From Hyphomicrobiales bacterium (GTDB lineage Bacteria; Pseudomonadota; Alphaproteobacteria; Rhizobiales; Rhizobiaceae), in assembly GCA_002709005.1 (NCBI GenBank), contig PAPH01000075.1, forward strand, positions 1 to 64,000: 64,000 bases of DNA, in the 5' to 3' direction. Numbering within the stretch: position 1 is the first letter of the stretch; the number at the start of each line of letters is the position of its first letter. The notes under the pieces were generated by a model. It ran no database searches. It was not told the origin of the DNA and saw nothing but the letters and a program-made list of their open reading frames with translations. Below, one piece after another: positions 28,678 through 37,412 of the stretch. Both the position numbers and the translations under genes were made by a program.

Positions 28678-30116
28678 TGAAACGACTCCGCAAGGTCAAG
28701 ATTCTTGCCACGCTCGGCCCGGCCTCCTCTGAAGAGGAGATGATCGAAAAGCTGCACCAGGCCGGAGCGGATCTCTTTCGCATCAATATGAGCCATTCGA
28801 GCCACGAGCTGATGCGGACGCTGGTCACCCGCATCCGCGCGGTCGAAGCCCGCTCGGGCCGGCCGATTGGCATTCTCTGCGACCTGCAGGGACCGAAACT
28901 GCGGGTCGGCAAGTTCAAGAACGGGTCCGAGGAGCTGGAGATCGGCCAGACCTTCACACTCGACAACAAGGATGAGCCGGGCGACAACACCCGGGTCTTC
29001 CTGCCGCATCCCGAGATTCTCGAATCCGTGCAGGCCGGCCACCGGCTGCTGATCGATGACGGCCGGCTGCAGTTGCGCGCCGAAAAGACCGACGGCACGT
29101 CGATCACATGCGTCGTGGTCAACGGCACCAAGATTTCCGACCGCAAGGGCGTCAGCCTGCCCGATACCACGCTCGGTGTGGGCGCCTTGACCGAGAAGGA
29201 CCGCAAGGATCTCGATGCCGTTCTCGCCGTCGACGATGTCGATTGGGTGGCGCTTTCCTTCATCCAGCGGCCCGACGATCTGGCGGAAGTTCGCAAGATC
29301 GCGCGCGGCCGGGTAGGACTGATGTCGAAGATCGAGAAGCCGCAGGCGCTCGAATGTATCGACGAGATCATCGAGTTGTCCGATGCGCTGATGGTGGCGC
29401 GCGGCGACCTCGGTGTCGAAATGCCGCTCGAATCCGTGCCCGGCATCCAGAAGCAGCTCACCCGCGCCTGCCGCAAGGCAGGCAAGCCGGTGGTGGTTGC
29501 CACGCAGATGCTCGAATCGATGATCACCGCGCCGGTGCCGACCCGGGCCGAGGTCTCCGACGTGGCGACGGCGGTGTTCGAGGGCGCTGATGCGATCATG
29601 CTGTCAGCGGAATCGGCGGCTGGCGACTATCCGGTCGAAGCGGTCTCGACAATGGGTGCGATTGCCCGCCGGGTGGAGCGAGATCCAAACTATCCGGGCA
29701 TCATCTACGCACAGCGCCCGCAGCCGGAAGCAACCGGTGCCGATGCGATTTCGCTGGCCGCCCGCCAGATCGCCGAAACGCTGAACCTGTCGGTGATCGT
29801 TACCTATACCTCATCCGGTTCCACCGGCCTGCGCGCCGCACGCGAGCGTCCGCAGGTGCCGATCATCGCGCTCTCGCCGGTCATCCAGACCGCGCGGCGT
29901 CTGTCGGTCGTCTGGGGGCTTCACTGTGTGGTGACGGAAGACGCCAAGGACCACGACGATCTCGTCGACCGTGCCTGCCGCATCGCCTTCCGTGAGGAAT
30001 TCGGCAAGCCGGGCGACCGGATCATCATCTCGGCGGGAATTCCCATCGGCACGCCGGGCTCCACCAACATGCTCCGTATCGCCTATATCGGCTCGGACGG
30101 CATGAGCGGCCACTAG
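28677..30116 (+). CDS. pyk: Pyruvate kinase
   Basis: Last step of glycolysis, phosphoenolpyruvate plus ADP to pyruvate plus ATP. 479 aa. Starts with RKVKILATLGPASS (phosphate/K+ site); DLQGPKLRVGKF and LMSKIEKPQALECIDEI hold the catalytic lysine; MVARGDLGVEMPLESVPGIQ and the TQMLESM and MLSAESAAGDYP stretches complete the active site. The C-terminal domain is normal in length. Coupled to the upstream DUF1036 gene by a one-base overlap. Confidence 0.97.
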   Translation: MKRLRKVKILATLGPASSEEEMIEKLHQAGADLFRINMSHSSHELMRTLVTRIRAVEARSGRPIGILCDLQGPKLRVGKFKNGSEELEIGQTFTLDNKDEPGDNTRVFLPHPEILESVQAGHRLLIDDGRLQLRAEKTDGTSITCVVVNGTKISDRKGVSLPDTTLGVGALTEKDRKDLDAVLAVDDVDWVALSFIQRPDDLAEVRKIARGRVGLMSKIEKPQALECIDEIIELSDALMVARGDLGVEMPLESVPGIQKQLTRACRKAGKPVVVATQMLESMITAPVPTRAEVSDVATAVFEGADAIMLSAESAAGDYPVEAVSTMGAIARRVERDPNYPGIIYAQRPQPEATGADAISLAARQIAETLNLSVIVTYTSSGSTGLRAARERPQVPIIALSPVIQTARRLSVVWGLHCVVTEDAKDHDDLVDRACRIAFREEFGKPGDRIIISAGIPIGTPGSTNMLRIAYIGSDGMSGH

Positions 30117-30145
30117 GTCCTCAGACTCTCTTTGATCCCGATTGA

Positions 30146-31171
30146 TCAGTCGCAGCGCACGTCGTCACCGGCGATGCGCTGCGAGACGGTTTCGGCCATT
30201 TGCTGCAGATCCCTGTCCTTGCCGGCAAGTTTCTCGATCGCCGCGATGGCGAGGTCGTTGGCGACGTAATCCGGCTTGTGGCCGAGATTGCGGACGGTCA
30301 CCAGTTCCGAGCCGCTGATCGCTCTCTCGAGACCCGCCGAATGGATTTCAGGTGCGACGACGTCGTCGCTATCGCCGGTGACGATGACTGTCGGCGCCGT
30401 GATCCCGGTGTAGCGCGGCGCGACTTTGCGCACATAGGCGTTCAGCCTGGTGAGTTCGCGCGCATTGGCCCGGAACTGTTTCGGGCGCAGCACCATCTGT
30501 GCGCCGGTGGTTTCGAGATAGTGCGCGGGCACCGGATTGGGAGAGAACACGCATGCGACGCCCGGCTTCACCCGTCCCATGCCGGCGGGAAGGGTCAGCG
30601 TGCCGGCAAACAGTTCGCCGATGACGGGGATGGCGGCAATGTCGTTGTACCAGGCCACGCCGCCCGGCCAGGGGTGGGTCGCGGGCGAGAGAAAGAGAAG
30701 CCCCCGCGTCTTTTCCGGATAGGCGAGGGCGAAACTCGCGACGACCGCGCCGCCATAGGAATGGCCGACCATGATCGCCCGCTCGATGCCGTAATTCTCC
30801 ATCGTCGCCGCGATGGCGCGCGCCTGGCCGGCGGGTGTGTCGTAGGCCTGGCCGTCGCGCGCCGACCAGCCGTGGCCGGGGCGGTCGACAAACAGCATCT
30901 CGGCGCGGCCCTTGAGCGGTCCGGCGAAGGCTTCGTACTGGTCGCGCAGATTTCCCGAGGCGCCGTGGATGAAGACGAGCGGCGGCAGGTCCGCATCGTC
31001 CCCGGCGGAAACGTGCACCGCTTGCATGCGAATGCCGTCGGCCTGCGTGAAGGTACCGATCGCCGGGAAGCGTTCGGAAATCTCGCGCGTCTTGATGCGG
31101 GTATAGACGAAACCCGCAACGAGGGTCGCGGTCAGAATGACGAGAAGAACGATCATGATGGCTCGAAACAT
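30146..31171 (-). CDS. Alpha/beta-hydrolase, membrane-anchored
   Basis: 341 aa. An N-terminal hydrophobic segment (AIMIVLLVILTATLVAGFVY) may be a signal anchor. The oxyanion stretch is VFIHGASGNLRDQYEAFAG, the nucleophile elbow is MVGHSYGGAVVAS (Ser in GHSYGG), the acid is likely in VTGDSDDVVAPE and the histidine in VRNLGHKPDYV. The substrate cannot be told from sequence. It is convergent with pyk across a 29-bp gap and stands alone. Confidence 0.85.
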   Translation of the reverse strand: MFRAIMIVLLVILTATLVAGFVYTRIKTREISERFPAIGTFTQADGIRMQAVHVSAGDDADLPPLVFIHGASGNLRDQYEAFAGPLKGRAEMLFVDRPGHGWSARDGQAYDTPAGQARAIAATMENYGIERAIMVGHSYGGAVVASFALAYPEKTRGLLFLSPATHPWPGGVAWYNDIAAIPVIGELFAGTLTLPAGMGRVKPGVACVFSPNPVPAHYLETTGAQMVLRPKQFRANARELTRLNAYVRKVAPRYTGITAPTVIVTGDSDDVVAPEIHSAGLERAISGSELVTVRNLGHKPDYVANDLAIAAIEKLAGKDRDLQQMAETVSQRIAGDDVRCD

Positions 31172-31431
31172 ATGGGACGGGGATCACGAGAGGCCGGGGG
31201 ACTATACCCTAACATACGCAAGCCACCCCCTAACGGTTTCACCGGGTCATCATTCTCGGTATCCCACGACAAGCCTCACGCCCGGGCGGGTACCGCCGGT
31301 TCCCCATGCCGCGCCTTGCCCACAAACATTTCCGGCCCGGTCCGGGGGAAACAGCGCAAAGCCGGTCATTTCCGAAGATGGGATCTGATTCTCGTTGCGC
31401 TCGAGGCGCTGCCCACAGGTCAGGTTGTGGC

Positions 31432-32061
31432 CTAGATTCGCCGGCCGGTCAGCTTGTCGGCGAGTTCGCCGACTTTTTCCTGCGCCTGGCGATTGGCGGG
31501 ATAGACGGAAAGCACCTTTTCCCATGCCTGGAGGGCGAGTTCATCGCTTTCATTGGCTTCCATGATGGCGGCCATGCCGGCGAGCGCGCCGAAATGCCGG
31601 GGCTCGAGCGCCAGCACGTGATGGATATCGGCCATCGACTTCCCGAAATGGCCCATCATGAAGTGAAGCGTGGCGCGCCGGTTCCAGCCTTCCACATAGT
31701 CCGGGAAGAGGGTGGTCACCTGGTCGAGAAAATCGAGGGCGAGCGCCTGCTTCTTGTCCTCGATCGCCTTGTGGGACCATTGCATGAGGAGATTGGCCGT
31801 CGCGCTCCCCGAATCGGTCCAGCGGCGGACGATGTCGGACGATATCCGCTTGGCCTTCCGCGGATCGCTCTCGCGGCGCAAATCCGAAAACAGAGACTCG
31901 AGGGTGATTTCCGCGGGTTGTTCCCGGCTCTGCGCGGTTTTGCCGGGCGGCTGCTGGTCAGCGGGCTCTGTCACCGCCGGCGTATCGGCCCACGCGGAGA
32001 CGAGGCTCGTGCCGGGGGCGGCGAGAAGAATCAGTGACAGGGGAAATGCAAAAAGGCGCAT
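31432..32061 (-). CDS. Exported TPR protein
   Basis: 209 aa from the ATG at 32061. A signal peptide (MRLFAFPLSLILLAAPGTSL) and a Pro/Gln-rich linker are followed by TPR-like helices: AIEDKKQALALDFLDQVTTL, then GWNRRATLHFMMGHFGKSMA, LALEPRHFGALAGMAAIMEA and ALQAWEKVLSVYPANRQAQE. Such proteins act as periplasmic adaptors. The partner is unknown. It lies downstream of rpmJ on the same strand, separated by 88 bp. Confidence 0.83.
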   Translation of the reverse strand: MRLFAFPLSLILLAAPGTSLVSAWADTPAVTEPADQQPPGKTAQSREQPAEITLESLFSDLRRESDPRKAKRISSDIVRRWTDSGSATANLLMQWSHKAIEDKKQALALDFLDQVTTLFPDYVEGWNRRATLHFMMGHFGKSMADIHHVLALEPRHFGALAGMAAIMEANESDELALQAWEKVLSVYPANRQAQEKVGELADKLTGRRI

Positions 32062-32149
32062 GACGGAAAGGTAGTCCGTCTGCGCCAATTTTCAAACACA
32101 CAATCAGTTGAGCCATCGCCCGAAGGCGACACTCGACCGCTCGCGTCAA

Positions 32150-32275
32150 TCAGCCCTGGCGGGCCTTGAAGCGCGGGTTCTGCTTGTTGATGATGTAGAT
32201 GCGGCCCTTGCGGCGAACCATGCGGTTGTCGCGGTGACGTGCCTTGAGAGCCTTGAGCGAATTCTTGATCTTCAT
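32150..32275 (-). CDS. rpmJ: 50S ribosomal protein L36, zinc-free form
   Basis: 41 aa, [20 protein letters not shown]... ending in [12 protein letters not shown]. The sequence has no cysteine, so it is the C-minus paralogue without the zinc ribbon, usual in alphaproteobacteria. It is highly basic and clearly recognisable as L36 despite its size. The start is the ATG at 32275. It follows the purK terminator on the same strand. Confidence 0.95.
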   Translation of the reverse strand: MKIKNSLKALKARHRDNRMVRRKGRIYIINKQNPRFKARQG

Positions 32276-32316
32276 TGTTCCGGTCCGCAGTCTGTGTCGG
32301 CTTTTGGCCTGATCAA

Positions 32317-32342
32317 TCAAAAGCGCGCCGAGAGGGCGCGCT
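32317..32342 (-). terminator. Rho-independent terminator of purE-purK
   Basis: A perfect 8-bp stem AGCGCGCC / GGCGCGCT (32322-32329 with 32335-32342), loop GAGAG. On the minus strand TTTTGATT follows. It lies 24 bp past purK. Confidence 0.75.
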
Positions 32343-32365
32343 CAACAGTTGGCTGGCGTGTACCG

Positions 32366-33475
32366 TCAAAGCCCGGTGCTGTCAACTCCGGCGGGGGCCA
32401 TCAGCCGGGTGAAATGACCCATTTTCCGGCCCGGACGCGCCTCTGCCTTGCCGTAATGGTGGACGAGCACGCCGCTTTCGCCGGCAAGTCGGGGAAGCTC
32501 ATTGATCTCGTCGCCGATGAGGTTTTCCATCACGCAGTCCGAGTGACGGTGGAAATCCGGCAAGGCGAGCCCGGCAATCGCGCGAATATGCGCCTCGAAT
32601 TGCGAAACCGTGCAGGCGGCTTCGGTCCAGTGCCCGGAATTGTGCACGCGCGGGGCGATCTCGTTGACAAGCAGCTTGTGGCTGCCCTCTTCCCGGACGG
32701 CGAAGAATTCCACGGCAAGCACGCCGACATAGTCGAGCGCTTCGAGGAAGGCGCCGGCGATAGTGGCGGCCGATTCGGCGGCCTCGCGCTCGATCCGCGC
32801 GGGCACCGTGGAGGTATGGAGGATATGATGGCGATGGACGTTTTCAACCAGATCGAACGTCCGGACGGTGCCGTCGAGACCGCGCGCGGCGATGATCGAG
32901 ACCTCGCGGTCGAAGTGAACGAATGATTCGAGAATGGCCGGCGCACCCTTCATGGCGGCAAAGGCTTCTTCGGCGTCGGTTTCGACCGCGATGCGCGCCT
33001 GGCCCTTGCCGTCATAGCCCAGACGCGTGGTCTTGAGCACTGCGGGGAGGCCGGTCGCTTTCATCGCGGACTTGAGGTCAGAAAGACTGTCGACGGCAGC
33101 GAATTCCGCGGTTGCCGCGCCTAGATTGCGCGCGAGCGCCTTTTCGAGGAGCCGGTCCTGCGCGGTCCGCAGCGCTTTCGCGCCGGGGCGGACCGGCTCC
33201 GATCTTTCCAGACGTTCGACGGTCTCGACCGGTACGTTCTCGAATTCGTAGGTCACGACGTCACAGGCCTCGGCGAAAGCCGCGAGCGCATCTCCATCGT
33301 CCCAGGCATTCCCGAAATGCGCATTGGCGACCTGTGCGGCCGGAGCATTCGGATCGGGATCGAAAATGACCGTCCGGTATCCAAGCCGGGCGGCCGCCAT
33401 GGCGAGCATTCGCCCGAGCTGGCCACCGCCGAGAATGCCGATGGTCGAGCCGGGGGCAAGCGGAGACGCGCTCAT
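32366..33475 (-). CDS. purK: N5-carboxyaminoimidazole ribonucleotide synthase
   Basis: ATP-grasp enzyme that joins bicarbonate to AIR in purine synthesis. 369 aa. Motifs: TIGILGGGQLGRMLAMAAA at the N-terminus, VTYEFENVPVETVERLE, LKTTRLGYDGKGQ, FVHFDREVSII, and VNEIAPRVHNSGHWTEAAC, which is the PurK signature. It follows purE by 3 bp and uses the product relation PurK then PurE. Confidence 0.97.
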   Translation of the reverse strand: MSASPLAPGSTIGILGGGQLGRMLAMAAARLGYRTVIFDPDPNAPAAQVANAHFGNAWDDGDALAAFAEACDVVTYEFENVPVETVERLERSEPVRPGAKALRTAQDRLLEKALARNLGAATAEFAAVDSLSDLKSAMKATGLPAVLKTTRLGYDGKGQARIAVETDAEEAFAAMKGAPAILESFVHFDREVSIIAARGLDGTVRTFDLVENVHRHHILHTSTVPARIEREAAESAATIAGAFLEALDYVGVLAVEFFAVREEGSHKLLVNEIAPRVHNSGHWTEAACTVSQFEAHIRAIAGLALPDFHRHSDCVMENLIGDEINELPRLAGESGVLVHHYGKAEARPGRKMGHFTRLMAPAGVDSTGL

Positions 33476-33478
33476 CGA

Positions 33479-33970
33479 TCAGGCCTCGTCCGAGGGTTTG
33501 GCGGCAACGGCTGCGGTCCTCGCGGCGCGCCAGGCGTCGAGTTTATCGGCGAGGGTATCGTCGGACAGCGCCAGAACGGCGGCGGCGAGAAGCGCGGCGT
33601 TGGCCGCGCCCGCCTTGCCGATGGCAAGCGTGCCGACCGGAATGCCGGCAGGCATCTGCACGATCGAGAGCAGGCTGTCTTCGCCCGAGAGCGCGCGGGA
33701 TTCGACGGGCACACCGAAAACCGGGAGGGGCGTAAGCGCCGCGGTCATGCCCGGCAGGTGTGCCGCACCGCCTGCGCCGGCGATGATGACCTTGAAACCC
33801 TCGGCCTTCGCGCCTTTCGCGAAATCGTACATCCGGTCGGGCGTCCGGTGCGCCGAGACGATGCGCGCGTCATAGCCAATGCCGAGATCGTCGAGGATGT
33901 CGGCGGCATGCTTCATCGTCGGCCAGTCCGACTGGCTTCCCATGATGATGGCGACGGGGGGCGTGCTCAT
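33479..33970 (-). CDS. purE: N5-carboxyaminoimidazole ribonucleotide mutase
   Basis: Converts N5-CAIR to CAIR in purine synthesis. 163 aa. The family signature is [31 protein letters not shown] carries the catalytic His; [12 protein letters not shown] and [20 protein letters not shown] complete the class-I PurE pattern. First gene of purE-purK. The region upstream (33971-34499) is non-coding and structured. Confidence 0.97.
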   Translation of the reverse strand: MSTPPVAIIMGSQSDWPTMKHAADILDDLGIGYDARIVSAHRTPDRMYDFAKGAKAEGFKVIIAGAGGAAHLPGMTAALTPLPVFGVPVESRALSGEDSLLSIVQMPAGIPVGTLAIGKAGAANAALLAAAVLALSDDTLADKLDAWRAARTAAVAAKPSDEA

Positions 33971-34499
33971 GGCTTTCGGGTCTCTCGATCTGGTGATTTC
34001 GTCTCGAACTCAGGCGTTTTCTTCACCATCGACGCCCGCAATGCAAGCCTGTGGGGTGGTGTGGAAACAGGATCGCGTTCGACATCGCGCCGGGAAGGGA
34101 AAACGGCGGCGAATCACCGGGCCGAATATCCACAATTTATCCCCTGTTTTTGCCACAAATCACCGCCGTGAATTCCGACGGGCGAACAGTCGCAGGCGTG
34201 CCATTTTCAGGCTGGCTCCGATTGGCGGTTGTCGCGTCCGGAGAGGCGAGCATGTCGGTCGAAACGCTTACGCCAGCCGTCGGCCTTGCTGATTGACAAG
34301 GCCGACGGGCGGAAAAGTAACGAACCTGAAAGATGATCGCCGGAGACCAAAAACCGGACCCGGCGGGGTTTGCGGAAAAGCGCCAACCGGATTGCTTCGG
34401 GCGGCCTTCCCGCAACGGCTTCGCCGTCCCGGGAAGCCACCTGAACGGACGTCAAAGGAGAGTGAAAGGCGTTTTCAGTTTCTGGAAAATGCTTAAATA
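33971..34499. other. 529-bp non-coding region between purE and a DUF465 gene
   Basis: No credible gene: open frames here lack codon bias and ribosome sites. Contents seen: the purE promoter region near 33971-34080, a perfect 12-bp inverted repeat at 34277-34308 (CCGTCGGCCTTG / CAAGGCCGACGG, 8-base loop, no T run on either side), and a second structured block at 34326-34478 described separately. Confidence 0.7.
34326..34478. ncRNA. Candidate structured RNA of about 150 nt
   Basis: The ends pair: CTGAAAG (34326-34332) with TTTTCAG (34472-34478), then after a 5-base bulge CGCC (34338-34341) with GGCG (34468-34471). Inside is a long hairpin at 34403-34438 (arms GGCCTTCCC / GGGAAGCC, inner ACGGC / GCCGT). 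The long closed rod of this size resembles 6S RNA in outline, but I cannot confirm the family or the strand. Confidence 0.3.
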
Positions 34500-34703
34500 T
34501 CAGGCGATTATATCGGGTATGATCTGGTCTTCGAGCTTCGAGAGCTTGTCCTTGATGGCAAGCTTCTTCTTCTTCATGCGCTGGACGCGCAACTGGTCGC
34601 AACCCACTTCGATCATGGCATTGATCGCGGCGTCGAAATCTTCATGTTCGTGGCGCAGGCGCGCCACCATCATTCTCAACTCGGCCTGTTCCTGATCGGA
34701 CAT
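34500..34703 (-). CDS. DUF465 (YdcH-like) protein
   Basis: 67 aa, helical, coiled-coil-like. LRHEHEDFDAAINAMIEVGC and QRMKKKKLAIKDKLSKLEDQ match the DUF465 pattern (RLxxEHxxLDxxI... LKKxKLxLKDxI). Function unknown. Divergent from a second DUF465 gene 232 bp away. Confidence 0.88.
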   Translation of the reverse strand: MSDQEQAELRMMVARLRHEHEDFDAAINAMIEVGCDQLRVQRMKKKKLAIKDKLSKLEDQIIPDIIA

Positions 34704-34935
34704 GCGAGCCTACCCCATTGCTATGCGCCCCACCGCAAACGGGCGGTGATATGACCGCGTCAACGCGGCGGATTCGTGCCGGAGCATCTATCATGAACGG
34801 GCATTAACTGGAAGTTACCCAGACACAAGAATTCGCCTTCGACAAGGTTTCCGAAGCGTGGCACACTTCCTCTGCCTATCAACCAGTCGTGCTGGTGACA
34901 GTCGCCGGTGCGGCCCTTTCGCAAAGGAGTTGCCT

Positions 34936-35115
34936 ATGTCGGTACAAGCGCATCTTGAATCGCTCGAGAAGAAGCACGGACAGTTGGAAGAGGAACTCCG
35001 CCATGAACTCGGGAGTCCTTCCGCTGGCGATGCGGCCATTGCCGAACTCAAGCGGCGCAAATTGCGCATCAAGGATGAGATTGTTCGCCTCCGCACCGAG
35101 GTGACAAGGCATTAA
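34936..35115 (+). CDS. DUF465 (YdcH-like) protein, second copy
   Basis: 59 aa from the ATG at 34936, preceded by CAAAGGAGTTGCC; the frame is open to 34858 but without conserved sequence. HLESLEKKHGQLEEELRHEL and ELKRRKLRIKDEIVRLRTE match DUF465. It is shorter and less basic than its divergent neighbour at 34500-34703. A weak terminator hairpin follows at 35130. Confidence 0.87.
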   Translation: MSVQAHLESLEKKHGQLEEELRHELGSPSAGDAAIAELKRRKLRIKDEIVRLRTEVTRH

Positions 35116-35129
35116 ACCCCTCGCATGAC

Positions 35130-35160
35130 ATCCGCGTGACAGGCGCGGATCGAAGATGTT
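35130..35160 (+). terminator. Possible terminator after the second DUF465 gene
   Basis: ATCCGCG / CGCGGAT (35130-35136 with 35144-35150), 7-base loop, TTTT about eight bases downstream. Confidence 0.5.
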
Positions 35161-35252
35161 TTGACCCGAGGCCTTCGCCCGCTCCCTTTTCAGTGCCGAG
35201 CCGTTCAGCGGTTTTCCTGGCCGGGCGAAGTCCGAGGGCGAGATGATGGAAA

Positions 35253-35274
35253 GCGCGCATCCGCGGATGCGCGC
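35253..35274. other. 22-bp perfect palindrome
   Basis: Two 11-base arms meet without a spacer (first arm GCGCGCATCCG). It lies 45 bp past the stop of the ArsR gene on the minus strand and downstream of the DUF465 gene on the plus strand. It may be a protein-binding site or a weak terminator; there is only a TTT on the minus side. Confidence 0.5.
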
Positions 35275-35319
35275 CGTCATCTGCAAGAATGACGGCCAAT
35301 CGGGATGATTTCCAGCTTC

Positions 35320-35577
35320 TCAGGACCAGAACTGATCCAGCCAGATATTGAGATGGGTGAAACCCTCGTCGTTGATCGAGTAGATCCGGCGGGTTCCGCG
35401 CGCGTCGACCTTGACGAGACGGTTGTCGAGCAGGGCCTTGAGATGCTGCGACACGGCAGGCCGTGAAATCGGCAACCCTTCGGCGAGTTCGTTGACGGTG
35501 CACGGCCGCCGGCGCAGTTCCTCCAGGAGGTAGCGTCGGTTCGGATCCGCAATAGCCGCAAACGCATCTAAGCCCAT
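35320..35577 (-). CDS. ArsR-family transcriptional regulator
   Basis: 85 aa winged-helix protein. AAIADPNRRYLLEELRRRPC and TVNELAEGLPISRPAVSQHL form the helix-turn-helix, with GTRRIYSINDEG as the wing. No cysteine pair of the metal-sensing ArsR/SmtB type is visible, so it is more like the ArsR group that pairs with SRPBCC or metabolic genes; the ligand is unknown. The start is the ATG at 35577. It is followed on the same strand by nothing and preceded by the acyl-CoA synthetase gene, 112 bp away. Confidence 0.85.
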   Translation of the reverse strand: MGLDAFAAIADPNRRYLLEELRRRPCTVNELAEGLPISRPAVSQHLKALLDNRLVKVDARGTRRIYSINDEGFTHLNIWLDQFWS

Positions 35578-35688
35578 AGATCGAACGCTATGGCATTCAA
35601 CCGAAGGCGGCAAGGGATTTGTGCGCTGCAATGATCCCGGCGCGCGGACGATCGCGCACCGTTTGCTCAGAGGCTTGGTCCCGTCGGC

Positions 35689-37332
35689 TCAGCCTTGCGG
35701 CACGAGCGATTGACGAAGCGCGAATTTCTGGATCTTCCCGGTCGAGGTTTTCGGGATGTCCTGGAACACCACCTTGCGCGGACATTTGAAGTGGGCGAGC
35801 AGCGAACGGCAATGGGCGATGACTTCCGCCTCCGTCACGCTTTGGCCGGCTTTGAGCTCGATGACGGCGCAGGGTGTTTCGCCCCATTTTTCGTCCGGAT
35901 AGGCGACGACGGCGCAACTCGCCACGGCGGGATGCTTGTAAAGCGCGTCCTCGACCTCGATGGAGGAGATGTTCTCGCCGCCGGAAATGATGATGTCCTT
36001 GGAGCGGTCCTTGAGCTGGATGTAGCCGTCCGGATGCATGACGCCGAGATCGCCCGAGTGGAACCACCCGCCCTCGAATGCTTCGGCGGTTGCGCCGGGG
36101 TTCTTGAGATAGCCCTTCATGACGATATTGCCGCGGAACATGACCTCGCCGATCGTGGCGCCATCCGAGGGGACCGGTTCCATCGTTTTCGGATCGCGGA
36201 CGGACAGGTCCTCAAGCGCCGGGTAGCGCACACCCTGCCGGGCCTTCCGGGCGGTGCGCTGAGCCGGGTCGAGCGCGTCCCACTCGCGTTTCCATTCATT
36301 GACGACCGCGGGGCCGTAGGTCTCGGTCAGTCCGTAGAGATGGACGACCTCGAACCCCGCCTCCGCCATGCCGGCGAGTACCGTTTCGGGGGGAGGGGCG
36401 GCAGCGGTATTGAAGCTGACCGACTGATCGAACTCGCGTTTTTCATCGTCAGGCGCGTTGAGAAGCGTCGACATGACGATGGGCGCGCCGCACAGATGGG
36501 TCACGCCGTGATCGGCGATGGCGTCAAACATCGCCTTCGCCCGTACCCACCTCAGGCACACATGCGTGCCGGCGACGACGGAAAGCGTCCAGGGAAAGCA
36601 CCAGCCGTTGCAGTGAAACATCGGCAGGGTCCAGAGGTAGACCGGATGACGCCCCATGCCCGAGGCAATCACATTGGCGTAGCCCATCAGGGCGGCGCCC
36701 CGGTGATGATAGACCACACCCTTCGGGTTGCCGGTGGTGCCGGAGGTATAGTTGAGCGAGATCGCCTGCCATTCGTCGGCCGGCCCCACGCGCGTGAAAT
36801 CGGCGGAACCTGCGGACAGGAATTCCTCGTAGTCCTTCGATCCGATCCGTTCGCCCTTGGGAGCGGGGGCATCGGCGGGATATTCCGGGTCGTCGTAATC
36901 GATCACGAGCGGCTTTACGGTGGCGAGTTTCAGCGCCTCGGCGGCGATGGAGGAGAATTCCCGGTCGACTATGAAAACCTTCGAGTCTGCGTGATCGAGC
37001 TGGAAGGCGACAATGGCCGGGTCGAGGCGCGTATTGAGCGAATGGAGCACCGCCCCTGTCATCGGAATCCCGTGATGGGCTTCGAGCATGGCCGGTGTGT
37101 TCGACAGCATCACCGAAACCGTGTCGCCCTCGCCTATTCCCTCGGCGGCGAGGGCGCTCGCCAGCCTGCGGGAGCGTTCATAAAGGGTGCTGTAGGACAT
37201 GCGCAGGGTGCCGTGGATGACGGCGACATGATCGGGGAAGACGAGCGCGGCCCGCTCGAGATGAGCCAGCGGCGTCAGCGGCTGGTAATTCGCCTCGTTC
37301 TGGTCGAGGTCGGTCTCATACGGATTTGCCAT
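35689..37332 (-). CDS. Acyl-CoA synthetase, AMP-binding family
   Basis: 547 aa. Activates a carboxylic acid to its acyl-CoA through an acyl-AMP. The P-loop is LNYTSGTTGNPKGVVYHHRG; VVHLYGLTETYGPAV, GWFHSGDLGVMHPDGYIQL and the C-terminal PKTSTGKIQKFALR (catalytic lysine) are intact. The start MANPYETDLDQNEANYQPLT with GGGAGGAATGAG is clear at 37332. Overall it resembles the medium-chain and AcsA-like group; the chain length is not predictable. It is upstream of the ArsR gene on the same strand. Confidence 0.9.
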   Translation of the reverse strand: MANPYETDLDQNEANYQPLTPLAHLERAALVFPDHVAVIHGTLRMSYSTLYERSRRLASALAAEGIGEGDTVSVMLSNTPAMLEAHHGIPMTGAVLHSLNTRLDPAIVAFQLDHADSKVFIVDREFSSIAAEALKLATVKPLVIDYDDPEYPADAPAPKGERIGSKDYEEFLSAGSADFTRVGPADEWQAISLNYTSGTTGNPKGVVYHHRGAALMGYANVIASGMGRHPVYLWTLPMFHCNGWCFPWTLSVVAGTHVCLRWVRAKAMFDAIADHGVTHLCGAPIVMSTLLNAPDDEKREFDQSVSFNTAAAPPPETVLAGMAEAGFEVVHLYGLTETYGPAVVNEWKREWDALDPAQRTARKARQGVRYPALEDLSVRDPKTMEPVPSDGATIGEVMFRGNIVMKGYLKNPGATAEAFEGGWFHSGDLGVMHPDGYIQLKDRSKDIIISGGENISSIEVEDALYKHPAVASCAVVAYPDEKWGETPCAVIELKAGQSVTEAEVIAHCRSLLAHFKCPRKVVFQDIPKTSTGKIQKFALRQSLVPQG

Positions 37333-37412
37333 CTCATTCCTCCCGCTCGGGCGCATATCATCACCGGCGCATGGCGATGTCATCAGGGAAAATCGTTGAA
37401 ATCTGACAGGCG

